Origin: an uncultured Collinsella sp.
GTDB lineage: Bacteria; Actinomycetota; Coriobacteriia; Coriobacteriales; Coriobacteriaceae
Length of the DNA: 34,417 bases
Direction: 5' to 3'
Assembly: GCA_902494555.1 (NCBI GenBank)
Contig: CABUTR010000018.1
Location: 1 to 34,417 of the forward strand
Part shown: piece after piece, positions 24,148 to 31,453 of the stretch
How positions within the stretch are numbered: the first letter of the stretch is position 1
How the letters are laid out: the number at the start of each line of letters is the position of its first letter
Program-made: the position numbers and the translations under genes
Notes under the pieces: generated by a model
Database searches by the model: none
Told to the model about the DNA's origin: nothing
What the model saw: only the letters and a program-made list of their open reading frames with translations

Positions 24148-25314
24148 ATGTTCAACATCAACAGCACGCTCAGCCGTAGGAACTTTCTCGCCGGCGCTGC
24201 GGCGCTCGGCAGCACCGCCGCACTCGCTGGTTGCTCGTCGGGTGGCTCGGACGGCGGCTCCGCCGATGACGGCAAGACCTTCAAGATCGGTGTCATCGGC
24301 CCTCTGACCGGCGCCGCGGCAACCTATGGCGTTTCGGCCGAGAAGGGTGCCAAGCTTGCCGCCAAGGATTTCTCGACCAAGGACCTCAAACTCTCGCTTA
24401 AGTCCGAGGATGACGTCGCCGACGGCGAGAAGGCTATCAACGCCTTCAATACCCTGTGCGACTGGGGCATGCAGGCGCTCGTCGGCCCCGTCACGACTGG
24501 TGCCGCCGTCGCTGTCTCGGGCGAGATCGCCGACGATATGCTCATGGTCACGCCCTCTGCTTCGTCCCTCGACGTCACCAAGGACAAGACCACGGTTTTC
24601 CAGGTTTGCTTTACCGACCCCACCATGGGCGCGAGTGCTGCCAAGTTTTTGGCCGAGAAGTATGCAGACGCCAAGATCGCCCTGTTTTACAACTCCGGCG
24701 ATACGTACAGCTCGGGTGTTGCCGATGCCTTTGCCGAGCAGGCCAAGGAGTCCAAACTTGATATCGTCGATACCGAGACCTTTAAGGATGACTCCTCCAC
24801 GAGCTTTACCAACCAGCTCACCAAGGCCAAGGAGGCCGGCGCCACGCTCATCTTTGCGCCGATTTACTACACGCCGGCGTCCGTTTTGCTCAAGAACGCC
24901 AAGGACATGGGATACGACATGACCCTCATGGGTACCGACGGCATGGACGGCCTGCTCTCCGTTGAGGGCTTCGACACCTCTCTTGCCGAGGGCGTGCTGC
25001 TCATGACCCCGTTCTCTGCCGACGATGAGAAGAACGCCGACTTCGTCAAGGCCTATAAGGACGCCTACGACGAGACGCCCAACCAGTTTGCCGCCGACGC
25101 CTACGATTGCGTCCACGCCATCGTCGAGGCCATCGACATGGCGGGCATCGATATTACGGCCGACGGCGCCGACATTGCCGGCGACCTTGCCAAGGCCATG
25201 CGCAAGATCAAGATCGAGGGCCTGACGGGCGAGCTCACGTGGAACGACGAGGGCCAAGTCGAAAAGCCTGCTACGGCCTATGTGATTCAGGACGGCAAGT
25301 ACATCGCCGCCTAA
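24148..25314 (+). CDS. Branched-chain amino-acid-type ABC importer receptor, Tat lipoprotein (copy 1)
   Basis: A 388-residue type I periplasmic-binding-fold protein of the LivJ/LivK class. ATG 24148 follows AAAGGGGGA. The leader has the twin-arginine motif SRRNFL (9-14) and the lipobox LAGC (26-29), so the mature protein should be exported folded and lipidated at C29, anchored outside the membrane. The family start KIGVIGPLTGAAATYG lies near 45-60, and TFKDDSSTSFTNQLTKAK and IYYTPASVLLKNAKDMG in the middle are typical. The ligand may be Leu/Ile/Val or another amino acid or amide; this family is promiscuous. It heads the importer operon and is closely related to the next gene. Confidence 0.92.
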   Translation: MFNINSTLSRRNFLAGAAALGSTAALAGCSSGGSDGGSADDGKTFKIGVIGPLTGAAATYGVSAEKGAKLAAKDFSTKDLKLSLKSEDDVADGEKAINAFNTLCDWGMQALVGPVTTGAAVAVSGEIADDMLMVTPSASSLDVTKDKTTVFQVCFTDPTMGASAAKFLAEKYADAKIALFYNSGDTYSSGVADAFAEQAKESKLDIVDTETFKDDSSTSFTNQLTKAKEAGATLIFAPIYYTPASVLLKNAKDMGYDMTLMGTDGMDGLLSVEGFDTSLAEGVLLMTPFSADDEKNADFVKAYKDAYDETPNQFAADAYDCVHAIVEAIDMAGIDITADGADIAGDLAKAMRKIKIEGLTGELTWNDEGQVEKPATAYVIQDGKYIAA

Positions 25315-25585
25315 GTGCATATACAACGAGACCGGTGGGGTCGTTTTATTCAGGGCAAGGACGCTTGTAACGGAATGGAAACATTACTTTCACACAATAA
25401 AGTGGCTAAACTGCATAAACAGACAAGGATACGCATATTTATGGATAAATGGACAAAGTAAAAGAAAAGTTGAAATAATCGCCACTTTTCTCAACTAAAG
25501 CGTCTACTATTTTGCGAACGCCGAACACGGCGAAGGATGGCCTGTCGGGTAACCGAAACCCGACGAGATTTGAGAGGAGAGCCGC
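25315..25585 (+). other. Spacer between the two receptor genes
   Basis: This 271-base AT-richer gap has a weak hairpin just after the first receptor gene (ACGA...TCGT around 25326-25345, followed by TTTTATT) that may be a partial terminator. It also has the GGAAACATT motif at 25377-25385 and GAGAGGAG as the ribosome site of copy 2. It probably carries a second promoter, since the motif is shared with the region before copy 1. No gene or RNA is recognised. Confidence 0.35.
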
Positions 25586-26773
25586 ATGTCGAGCCTCACC
25601 GGTAAGTCATTGAACCCTGTTATGAATCGCAGGAGCGTTATCGCGAGCGCAGCAGGTCTGGGGGCGATGTCTATTCTAGCTGGCTGCTCCTCCAACGGCG
25701 GCGACAGCGGTTCCGCTTCGGGCGACGCTTCGTTTAAGATCGGCACCATCGGCCCGCTGACCGGCGCCAACGCGTCCTACGGCAAGTCCGTTACCCAGGG
25801 TGTCGAGCTTGGCTGCAAGGATTTCTCGACCAAGGAGCTGCCGCTTGCCAGCAAGGCCGAGGATGACCAGGCCGACGGCGAGAAGGCCGTCAACGCCTTT
25901 AACACCCTGCTCGACTGGGGCATGCAGGCCCTCGTCGGCCCGACCACCACGGGTGCGTCGGTTGCCGTTGCCGCCGAGTGCGGTAACGACCCCGAGACGT
26001 TCATGATCACTCCGTCCGCGTCCTCCGAGGACGTCACCAAGGGCAAGGATTGCGTCTTCCAGGTTTGCTTTACCGATCCCAACCAGGGCGTCAACGCTGC
26101 CAAGTTCCTGGCGCAGAAGTATGCGGACGAGAAGTTCGTGCTGTTCTATAACTCCGGCGACGCCTATTCTTCGGGCATCGCAGATTCCTTTAAGGTTCAG
26201 GCCGCTAAATCCAAGCTCGAGATTGTTGACGAGGAGACCTTTAAGGACGACTCCGCCACGAGCTTTACCAACCAGCTGACCAAGGCCAAGCAGGCCGGCG
26301 CTACCATGATCTTTGCGCCGATCTACTACACGCCGGCGTCCGTCCTGCTCAAGAACGCCAAGGACATGGGCTACGACGTCAAGATGATGGGCTGCGACGG
26401 CATGGACGGCATCCTGGGCGTTGAGGGCTTCGACACCTCTCTTGCCGAGGGTCTGCTGCTCATGACCCCGTTCTCCGCCGACGACGAGAAGAACGCCGAC
26501 TTCGTTAACGCTTACAAGGATAAGTATGGCGAGACTCCGGACCAGTTTGCCGCCGACGCTTACGACGGCGTGCACGCGGTGGCCGAGGCCCTCGAGGAGG
26601 CCGGTCTTGGTGTCGACGCCGACCCGACCGAGGTCGCCGAGAAGCTGCCTAAGGCTATGCTCAAGATTACCGTTGACGGTCTGACCGGCAAGCTCACCTG
26701 GAACGATAAGGGCCAGGTCCAGAAGGAGCCCACGGCGTACGTCATCACCGACGGCAAGTACGTACAGGCCTAA
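25586..26773 (+). CDS. Branched-chain amino-acid-type ABC importer receptor, Tat-like lipoprotein (copy 2)
   Basis: A 395-residue paralogue of the preceding receptor, with ATG 25586 behind GAGAGGAG. The leader has NRRSVI (14-19), a looser twin-arginine motif, and the lipobox LAGC (31-34). The ligand-binding fold begins KIGTIGPLTGANASYG, and most of the length aligns with copy 1 without large gaps, including an identical EGFDTSLAEG segment. DNA identity is very high in places (for example 26420-26451 equals 24961-24992). Differences cluster around the binding cleft (for example CGNDPETFMI versus IADDMLMV), so the two may serve one permease with different ligand ranges. A hairpin-rich gap separates it from livH. 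Confidence 0.92.
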   Translation: MSSLTGKSLNPVMNRRSVIASAAGLGAMSILAGCSSNGGDSGSASGDASFKIGTIGPLTGANASYGKSVTQGVELGCKDFSTKELPLASKAEDDQADGEKAVNAFNTLLDWGMQALVGPTTTGASVAVAAECGNDPETFMITPSASSEDVTKGKDCVFQVCFTDPNQGVNAAKFLAQKYADEKFVLFYNSGDAYSSGIADSFKVQAAKSKLEIVDEETFKDDSATSFTNQLTKAKQAGATMIFAPIYYTPASVLLKNAKDMGYDVKMMGCDGMDGILGVEGFDTSLAEGLLLMTPFSADDEKNADFVNAYKDKYGETPDQFAADAYDGVHAVAEALEEAGLGVDADPTEVAEKLPKAMLKITVDGLTGKLTWNDKGQVQKEPTAYVITDGKYVQA

Positions 26774-26805
26774 TAAGCCGCCTTACATAGAGCGGTTTTG
26801 ATCCC

Positions 26806-26835
26806 AAGCAGGGGAGGTTTTGGCCTTCCCTGCTT
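26806..26835 (+). terminator. Hairpin between receptor copy 2 and livH (attenuator candidate)
   Basis: AAGCAGGGGAGG pairs with CCTTCCCTGCTT over 12 positions (one G-U) around TTTTGG. No U-run follows, so it is more likely an mRNA-stabilising or partially terminating hairpin. Such structures commonly make receptor mRNA more abundant than permease mRNA. A weak CCGC/GCGG hairpin followed by TTTT precedes it (about 26778-26799). Confidence 0.5.
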
Positions 26836-26846
26836 GCTTGGTATCT

Positions 26847-26866
26847 AGGGACAGTGTAACGTCCCT
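26847..26866 (+). repeat. Small palindrome before livH
   Basis: AGGGAC and GTCCCT form a six-base stem around AGTGTAAC, followed by GTTTC. The core TAGGGAC...GTCCCT plus a pyrimidine-rich TTYCA flank matches the core of the larger palindrome at 30646-30714, so it may be a short relative of that repeat. Confidence 0.35.
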
Positions 26867-26912
26867 GTTTCATACATTAACTGGAAACCTATTCGAAAGG
26901 GGGATGTGGAAC

Positions 26913-27794
26913 ATGACGGTCTTTATCCAATACCTGGTCAACGGCCTATCCATGGGCAGCGTCTACGCCATCATCGCGTTGGGCTACACCATGGTCTATG
27001 GCATCGCCAAGATGCTGAACTTCGCTCACGGCGACGTTATCATGGTCGGTGCCTATGTCTCGTTCTGCGCCACGTCGTATCTCGGCCTCCCGGGCTGGGC
27101 ATCTGTAATTCTCTCTTGTGTGGTCTGTACCGTTCTCGGTGTTCTCATCGAGGGTCTGGCATACAAGCCGCTGCGTCAGGCGGGCCCGCTGGCCGTTCTG
27201 ATCACGGCCATCGGCGTGTCTTACTTCCTGCAGAACGCCGCGCAGCTTCTGTGGGGCGCCACGCCCAAGAACTTCACTTCGCTCGTCACCTTCCAGGTGC
27301 CGGAGTTCTTGGCCAAGTTCAATGTAAGCGCCGTCTCGCTCGTCACCATCGTCGCCTGCCTGGTTATCATGGCCGGCCTGATGTTCTTTACAGGTAAGAC
27401 CAAGATGGGCAAAGCCATGCGCGCCGTGTCCGAGGACAAAGCCGCCGCTCAGCTCATGGGCATCAACGTCAACCGTACCATCTCGATGACGTTTGCCATC
27501 GGCTCTGCCCTTGCCGCCATCGCCGGCGTGCTGCTGTGCTCCTACTCGCCGGTGCTGCAGCCCACGACGGGTGCCATGCCTGGCATCAAGGCCTTCGACG
27601 CCGCCGTCTTCGGCGGTATCGGCTCCATCCCCGGCGCCTTTGTCGGTGGCATTCTCATCGGCATCATCGAGGCGATGGCGCAGGCTTATATTTCCACGAG
27701 CCTCGCCAACTCCATCGTCTTTGGTGTTTTGATCATCGTCCTGCTCGTCAAGCCTGCCGGCCTCTTGGGCAAGTACGTCCCCGAGAAGGTGTAG
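26913..27794 (+). CDS. livH: Branched-chain amino-acid-type ABC importer permease LivH
   Basis: A 293-residue membrane protein. ATG 26913 is nine bases after AAAGGGGG; ATG 26904 directly abuts the ribosome site and is less likely. LivH landmarks are FIQYLVNGLSMGSVYAIIAL at about 4-23, GYTMVYGIAKMLNFAHGDV (24-42), a coupling-helix region KTKMGKAMRAVSEDKAAAQLM near 165-185 and the C-terminal FGGIGSIPGAFVGGILIGI. About eight helices are apparent. With LivM it forms the channel that takes substrate from the two lipoprotein receptors. The stop abuts the GTG of livM. Confidence 0.96.
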   Translation: MTVFIQYLVNGLSMGSVYAIIALGYTMVYGIAKMLNFAHGDVIMVGAYVSFCATSYLGLPGWASVILSCVVCTVLGVLIEGLAYKPLRQAGPLAVLITAIGVSYFLQNAAQLLWGATPKNFTSLVTFQVPEFLAKFNVSAVSLVTIVACLVIMAGLMFFTGKTKMGKAMRAVSEDKAAAQLMGINVNRTISMTFAIGSALAAIAGVLLCSYSPVLQPTTGAMPGIKAFDAAVFGGIGSIPGAFVGGILIGIIEAMAQAYISTSLANSIVFGVLIIVLLVKPAGLLGKYVPEKV

Positions 27795-28883
27795 GTGAGC
27801 GTTATGAAGTTTCTTAAAGACAAGCAGACGCGTCACGACTTTGTTACGTATGCCATGTGCATCGTGGCGTTCGCCATCGTGTTCTTTATGCAGTCCAACC
27901 ATATGATTCCGCGCATGATCGCCGGTCAGCTGGTTCCCATCACGGCCTATATCGTCATGGCCATCTCCCTTAACCTCGTCGTCGGCATCGCGGGCGACTT
28001 GTCGCTGGGCCACGCGGGCTTTATGAGCGTCGGCGCCTATACGGGCATCGTTACCGCGGTCGCCCTCGAGAGCGCCGTTCCCTCCGATCCGGTGCGCCTG
28101 ATCATCAGTATCGTCGTCGGCGCCATCGCTGCCGCCATCCTGGGCTTCTTGATCGGCATCCCGGTCCTGCGCCTGAGCGGCGACTATCTGGCCATCGTGA
28201 CCCTGGCTTTTGGCGAGATCATCAAAGAGATCGTCACCTGCCTTATCGTGGGTGTCGACTCCCGCGGCCTGCATGCGATCTTTAACATCACGGGTAACTC
28301 CACGATCGACGACCTGCACCTGCTCGAGGACGGCACCGCCATCATCAAGGGCGCGCAGGGCGCATCGGGCGTGTCGACCTATTCGACCTTCCTTGCCGGC
28401 GCCATCCTGGTCATGGTTGCGCTCGTGATTGTACTCAACCTGGTCCGCAGCCGTACCGGCCGTGCCATTATGGCCGTGCGCGACAACAAGATCGCTGCCG
28501 AGTCCGTGGGTATCTCCGTCACCCAGTACCGCATGATCGCCTTCGTGGTTTCCGCTGCTCTCGCCGGTGCTGCCGGAGCCCTCTTCGGCGGTAACTTCTC
28601 GCAGCTCTCCGCCACTAAGTTCGACTTCAACACGTCGATTCTCATTCTGGTGTTCGTGGTCCTGGGCGGCCTGGGCAATATGCGCGGCTCCGTTATCGCT
28701 GCGGCACTGCTCACGGTGCTTCCCGAGCTACTCCGTCAGTTCTCGGACTACCGCATGCTCATCTATGCCATTGTGCTGATTCTGGTCATGATCTTTACCA
28801 ACAACCCGCAGCTCAAGGCGTTCTTCGCACGCATTAAGGACCGCTTTGCTTCCAAGAAGGAGGTGGCAGCTGATGCCCAGTAA
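27795..28883 (+). CDS. livM: Branched-chain amino-acid-type ABC importer permease LivM
   Basis: A 362-residue membrane protein. GTG 27795 directly follows the livH stop; ATG 27804 behind AGGTGA is an equally good start three codons later. LivM features are ISLNLVVGIAGDLSLGHAGF followed by MSVGAYTG, RLSGDYLAIVTLAFGEII in the middle, GRAIMAVRDNKIAAESVGI near 222-240 (the loop that contacts the ATPases) and VFVVLGGLGNMRGSVIAAA. About nine or ten helices are apparent. It pairs with LivH. Its 3' end overlaps livG by 11 bases, and the livG ribosome site lies inside this gene. Confidence 0.96.
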   Translation: MSVMKFLKDKQTRHDFVTYAMCIVAFAIVFFMQSNHMIPRMIAGQLVPITAYIVMAISLNLVVGIAGDLSLGHAGFMSVGAYTGIVTAVALESAVPSDPVRLIISIVVGAIAAAILGFLIGIPVLRLSGDYLAIVTLAFGEIIKEIVTCLIVGVDSRGLHAIFNITGNSTIDDLHLLEDGTAIIKGAQGASGVSTYSTFLAGAILVMVALVIVLNLVRSRTGRAIMAVRDNKIAAESVGISVTQYRMIAFVVSAALAGAAGALFGGNFSQLSATKFDFNTSILILVFVVLGGLGNMRGSVIAAALLTVLPELLRQFSDYRMLIYAIVLILVMIFTNNPQLKAFFARIKDRFASKKEVAADAQ

Positions 28884-29733
28884 GTTTGAGTTCAATAAGG
28901 GCAAGATGGTCCCGTATCCTTCTGGCGCCATCGTTCCCGACCGCGACCTGGGCCAGCGCCCGGCGCTCGAGTGCATCCACCTGGGCATTGAGTTTGGCGG
29001 CCTCAAGGCGGTCGACGACTTTAGCCTAACCATCGGCAAGACCGAGATCGCCGGTCTCATCGGCCCCAACGGTGCCGGCAAGACCACGGTCTTCAACCTG
29101 CTCACCAAGGTGTACCAGCCCACGCATGGTACCATCCTGCTTGACGGCGAGGACACCTCGGGCAAGTCGGTCTATCAGGTCAACCGCATGGGTATTGCCC
29201 GTACATTCCAGAACATTCGCCTGTTCAACACCATGACGGTGGAGGATAACGTCAAGGTCGGTCTGCACAATCAGGAGCGCTACTCCGGCTTTGAGGGCGT
29301 GCTGCGCCTGCCGACGTATTGGAAGCACGAGAAGGCCGCCCACGAGCGCGCCATGGAGCTGCTGTCCATTTTTGACATGGAGCACCTGGCAAATGAACAG
29401 GCCGGCTCGCTGCCTTACGGCGCTCAGCGTCGTCTGGAGATCGTCCGCGCGCTTGCCACCAACCCCAAGCTGCTGTTGCTCGACGAGCCTGCCGCCGGCA
29501 TGAACCCGTCCGAGACCGCGGAGCTCATGGAGAACATCGTCAAGATCCGCGACACCTTCGGCATCGCCATCATGCTTATCGAGCATGATATGTCGCTCGT
29601 TATGAACATCTGCGAGGGCATCTGCGTGCTTAACTTTGGCAAGGTTATCGCCAAGGGTACGGCCGAGGAGATCCAGAACAACGATGCCGTTATCGAGGCA
29701 TATCTGGGCAAGCAGGATAAGGGGGAGAACTAA
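28873..29733 (+). CDS. livG: Branched-chain amino-acid-type ABC importer ATPase LivG
   Basis: A 286-residue ATPase. ATG 28873 follows the strong site AAGGAGGTGG and overlaps livM by 11 bases. It has Walker A GPNGAGKTT (64-72), the Q-loop region ARTFQNIRLF (109-118), signature LPYGAQRRLEI (180-190; Pro and Ala replace the commoner Ser and Gln), Walker B LLLLDEPAAGMN (200-211) and the switch His in LIEHDM (238). About 30 extra residues precede the usual LivG start, an unusual N-terminal extension rich in Lys, Pro and Gly. It works with LivF to power transport. Confidence 0.96.
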   Translation: MPSKFEFNKGKMVPYPSGAIVPDRDLGQRPALECIHLGIEFGGLKAVDDFSLTIGKTEIAGLIGPNGAGKTTVFNLLTKVYQPTHGTILLDGEDTSGKSVYQVNRMGIARTFQNIRLFNTMTVEDNVKVGLHNQERYSGFEGVLRLPTYWKHEKAAHERAMELLSIFDMEHLANEQAGSLPYGAQRRLEIVRALATNPKLLLLDEPAAGMNPSETAELMENIVKIRDTFGIAIMLIEHDMSLVMNICEGICVLNFGKVIAKGTAEEIQNNDAVIEAYLGKQDKGEN

Positions 29734-30447
29734 ATGGCAGAGCCGATGCTTTCCGTCTACAACATCAACGTCTGGTACGGCGCCATCCACGCCATCAAGG
29801 ACATCTCCTTTAACGTCAACGAGGGCGAGATCGTGGCTCTGATCGGCGCGAACGGCGCTGGCAAGTCCACAACGCTCAAGACCGTCTCGGGCCTGCTGCG
29901 CTCCAAGACCGGCTCCATCAAGTTTATGGGCGAGGACATTACCCATACGCCCGCTGATAAGCTGGTTGGTAAGGGACTGGCTCAGGTTCCCGAGGGTCGT
30001 CGCGCTTTTTTGCAGATGACGGTTGAGGAGAACCTGGAGATGGGTGCCTATACGCAGCCCAAGTCCACGGTGGCTCCGGGCCTTGAGCGCGTCTACGAGC
30101 AGTTCCCGCGCCTGAAGGAGCGCCGTCGCCAGGTCGCCGGCACCCTTTCGGGCGGCGAGCAGCAGATGCTCGTTATGGGCCGCGCCCTTATGAGCAACCC
30201 CAAGCTGCTCATGCTCGACGAGCCTTCCATGGGCCTGGCGCCGATTCTGATCGAGCAGATCTTCCAGATTGTCGAGGATCTGCATAAGGCCGGCACCACG
30301 GTGCTTCTGGTCGAGCAAAACGCACAGATGGCTCTTTCCATCGCCACACGCGGCTACGTGCTCGAGACCGGCAAGATCACCATGACCGGCACCGGCCAAG
30401 AGCTCCTGCACGACGATAACGTTCGCAAAGCCTATCTTGGTGGTTAG
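29734..30447 (+). CDS. livF: Branched-chain amino-acid-type ABC importer ATPase LivF
   Basis: A 237-residue ATPase; the ATG follows the livG stop directly, behind GGGGGAG. It has Walker A GANGAGKST (38-46), QVPEGRRAFLQMTVEENL (84-101, the LivF-typical VPEGRR segment), signature LSGGEQQMLVMGRAL (138-152), Walker B LLMLDEPSMGLAP (158-170) and LLVEQN with an Asn-containing switch typical of LivF. The length is standard. It completes the importer operon, which ends at the hairpin 30449-30480. Confidence 0.97.
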   Translation: MAEPMLSVYNINVWYGAIHAIKDISFNVNEGEIVALIGANGAGKSTTLKTVSGLLRSKTGSIKFMGEDITHTPADKLVGKGLAQVPEGRRAFLQMTVEENLEMGAYTQPKSTVAPGLERVYEQFPRLKERRRQVAGTLSGGEQQMLVMGRALMSNPKLLMLDEPSMGLAPILIEQIFQIVEDLHKAGTTVLLVEQNAQMALSIATRGYVLETGKITMTGTGQELLHDDNVRKAYLGG

Positions 30448-30448
30448 A

Positions 30449-30480
30449 TAGTTACGGCGTTTTACCAAACGCCGTAACTA
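30449..30480 (+). terminator. Perfect 14-bp hairpin after livF
   Basis: TAGTTACGGCGTTT pairs fully with AAACGCCGTAACTA around the loop TACC, starting two bases after the livF stop. No T-tract follows, so it is either a weak terminator, an mRNA 3'-end protector, or the first unit of the palindrome cluster that continues to 30714. Confidence 0.6.
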
Positions 30481-30491
30481 CTTGACGCTGC

Positions 30492-30590
30492 AAGCCCGCC
30501 AGGGCGGCAATCTGCCTTTCAACTTCGGCGGCATGACCAGAAGGTCAATGCTGCCTTGTTTCAAGGCACCTTGCTCGCTCTGGCGGGCTT
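30492..30590. repeat. Long imperfect palindrome of about 100 bases
   Basis: The outer arms AAGCCCGCCAG (30492-30502) and CTGGCGGGCTT (30580-30590) are exact inverted copies. Inside, GGCGGCATGACC and AGGTCAATGCTGCC approximately pair around AGA, and the segments between (TGCCTTTCAACTTCGGC against the complement of the GTTTCAAGGCACC region) also align as imperfect arms. The whole unit can fold into one long, bulged stem. It has no coding potential that I trust. It could be a MITE/REP-like element or a structured RNA. Confidence 0.55.
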
Positions 30591-30645
30591 TCGCTGACTT
30601 CGCCAAAACATCGACGTTGTGGCAGATGCCAACGACTACCCCTTT

Positions 30646-30714
30646 AAGTTGCGGTGGAATAGGGACTAAATGGGAGCCTCAGAGGCCAAAAGAGTCCCTA
30701 TTCCACCGCAACTT
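30646..30714. repeat. Perfect 22-bp inverted repeat with nested inner palindrome
   Basis: The left arm (30646-30667) begins AAGTTGCGGTGG and ends AATAGGGACT. The right arm (30693-30714) is its exact reverse complement. The 25-base centre contains GCCTC-A-GAGGC, which would extend the structure. Exactness over 22 bases implies recent origin or selection at the DNA or RNA level. It lies 58 bases before cutC. It looks like a dispersed palindromic element of the host genome. Confidence 0.75.
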
Positions 30715-30772
30715 CATGGGGGAGTGTGCCAATGCCCGTCGGAAAACATCTGCTGTCTTTGGGGGTCTATCT

Positions 30773-31450
30773 ATGCTGTACGAGTTTTGTGCCGAGAACT
30801 TTGAGCGTGTGCCGGCGGCTATCGATGCCGGTGCAAGGCGTATCGAGCTGTGCGACAACCTTGCCGTTGGTGGCACTACGCCTTCGGCCGGCGTTATCAG
30901 CGCTACGACCAACTATGCTCACGAGCACGATGCACGGGTGATGTGCATGATTCGCCCGCGTGGCGGCGACTTTCACTACAACCAGGACGAGCTGCGTATG
31001 ATGGAGATGGATCTGGGCCTTGCCGTGAGTGCGGGCGTTGACGGCTTGGTCTTTGGCTGCTGCAAGCCTTGTGCCGGCGGATGGGCACTCGATGAGCTTA
31101 CACTCGGCGCCCTCGTGATGGCTGCGGGCTGCGCGACCGAGGAGTGCAAGCGCGATCCTATCGACATCACTTTCCACATGGCCTTTGACCAGCTCTCGCC
31201 TGAGGTTCAGCTGGACGCCATTGACACGCTCGCCGACTGCGGCGTCACGCGCATTCTGACGCACGGCGGTACTGCCGGTACGCCGATCGAGGACAACTTC
31301 GAAAACCTGGTCCGCTTGATCGAGTACGCGGGCGACCGCCTGACCATCCTTCCCGGTGGCGGCATTTCCACGGCCAACAGCGATACCGTGGCGGCGGCAC
31401 TGGGCGTCTCCGAGCTCCATGGCACCAAGATCGTGCCGCTGGGGGTATAA
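30773..31450 (+). CDS. cutC: CutC family protein
   Basis: A 225-residue TIM-barrel protein. ATG 30773 lies seven bases after GGGGG; the open frame upstream runs through palindromic non-coding DNA and is rejected. CutC hallmarks are ARRIELCDNLAVGGTTPSAG (21-40), CMIRPRGGDFHYNQDEL (58-74), DGLVFGC (90-96), ITFHMAFDQL near 133-142 and RILTHGGTAGTPIEDN near 158-173. It ends right after the ELHGT segment, some 20 residues shorter than the E. coli protein. CutC was linked to copper tolerance in E. coli, but that assignment is disputed, and no copper gene is nearby. Three bases separate it from the GalT/HIT-like gene, so the two form an operon and probably one pathway. Confidence 0.92.
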   Translation: MLYEFCAENFERVPAAIDAGARRIELCDNLAVGGTTPSAGVISATTNYAHEHDARVMCMIRPRGGDFHYNQDELRMMEMDLGLAVSAGVDGLVFGCCKPCAGGWALDELTLGALVMAAGCATEECKRDPIDITFHMAFDQLSPEVQLDAIDTLADCGVTRILTHGGTAGTPIEDNFENLVRLIEYAGDRLTILPGGGISTANSDTVAAALGVSELHGTKIVPLGV

Positions 31451-31453
31451 CCC

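Noticed and set aside
26946..28319. A minus-strand frame of 457 codons opposite livH and livM
   Set aside because: It is the complement of two clear permease genes; the product is Asp/His/Gly-rich without motifs, so it is a shadow of codon bias.
29026..30468. A minus-strand frame of 480 codons opposite livG and livF
   Set aside because: It lies antisense to two well-supported ATPases and has no start signal or domain.
30482..30772. A 97-codon upstream extension of cutC
   Set aside because: It runs through the palindrome cluster, has no ribosome site and has no similarity to CutC, whose normal N-terminus starts at 30773.
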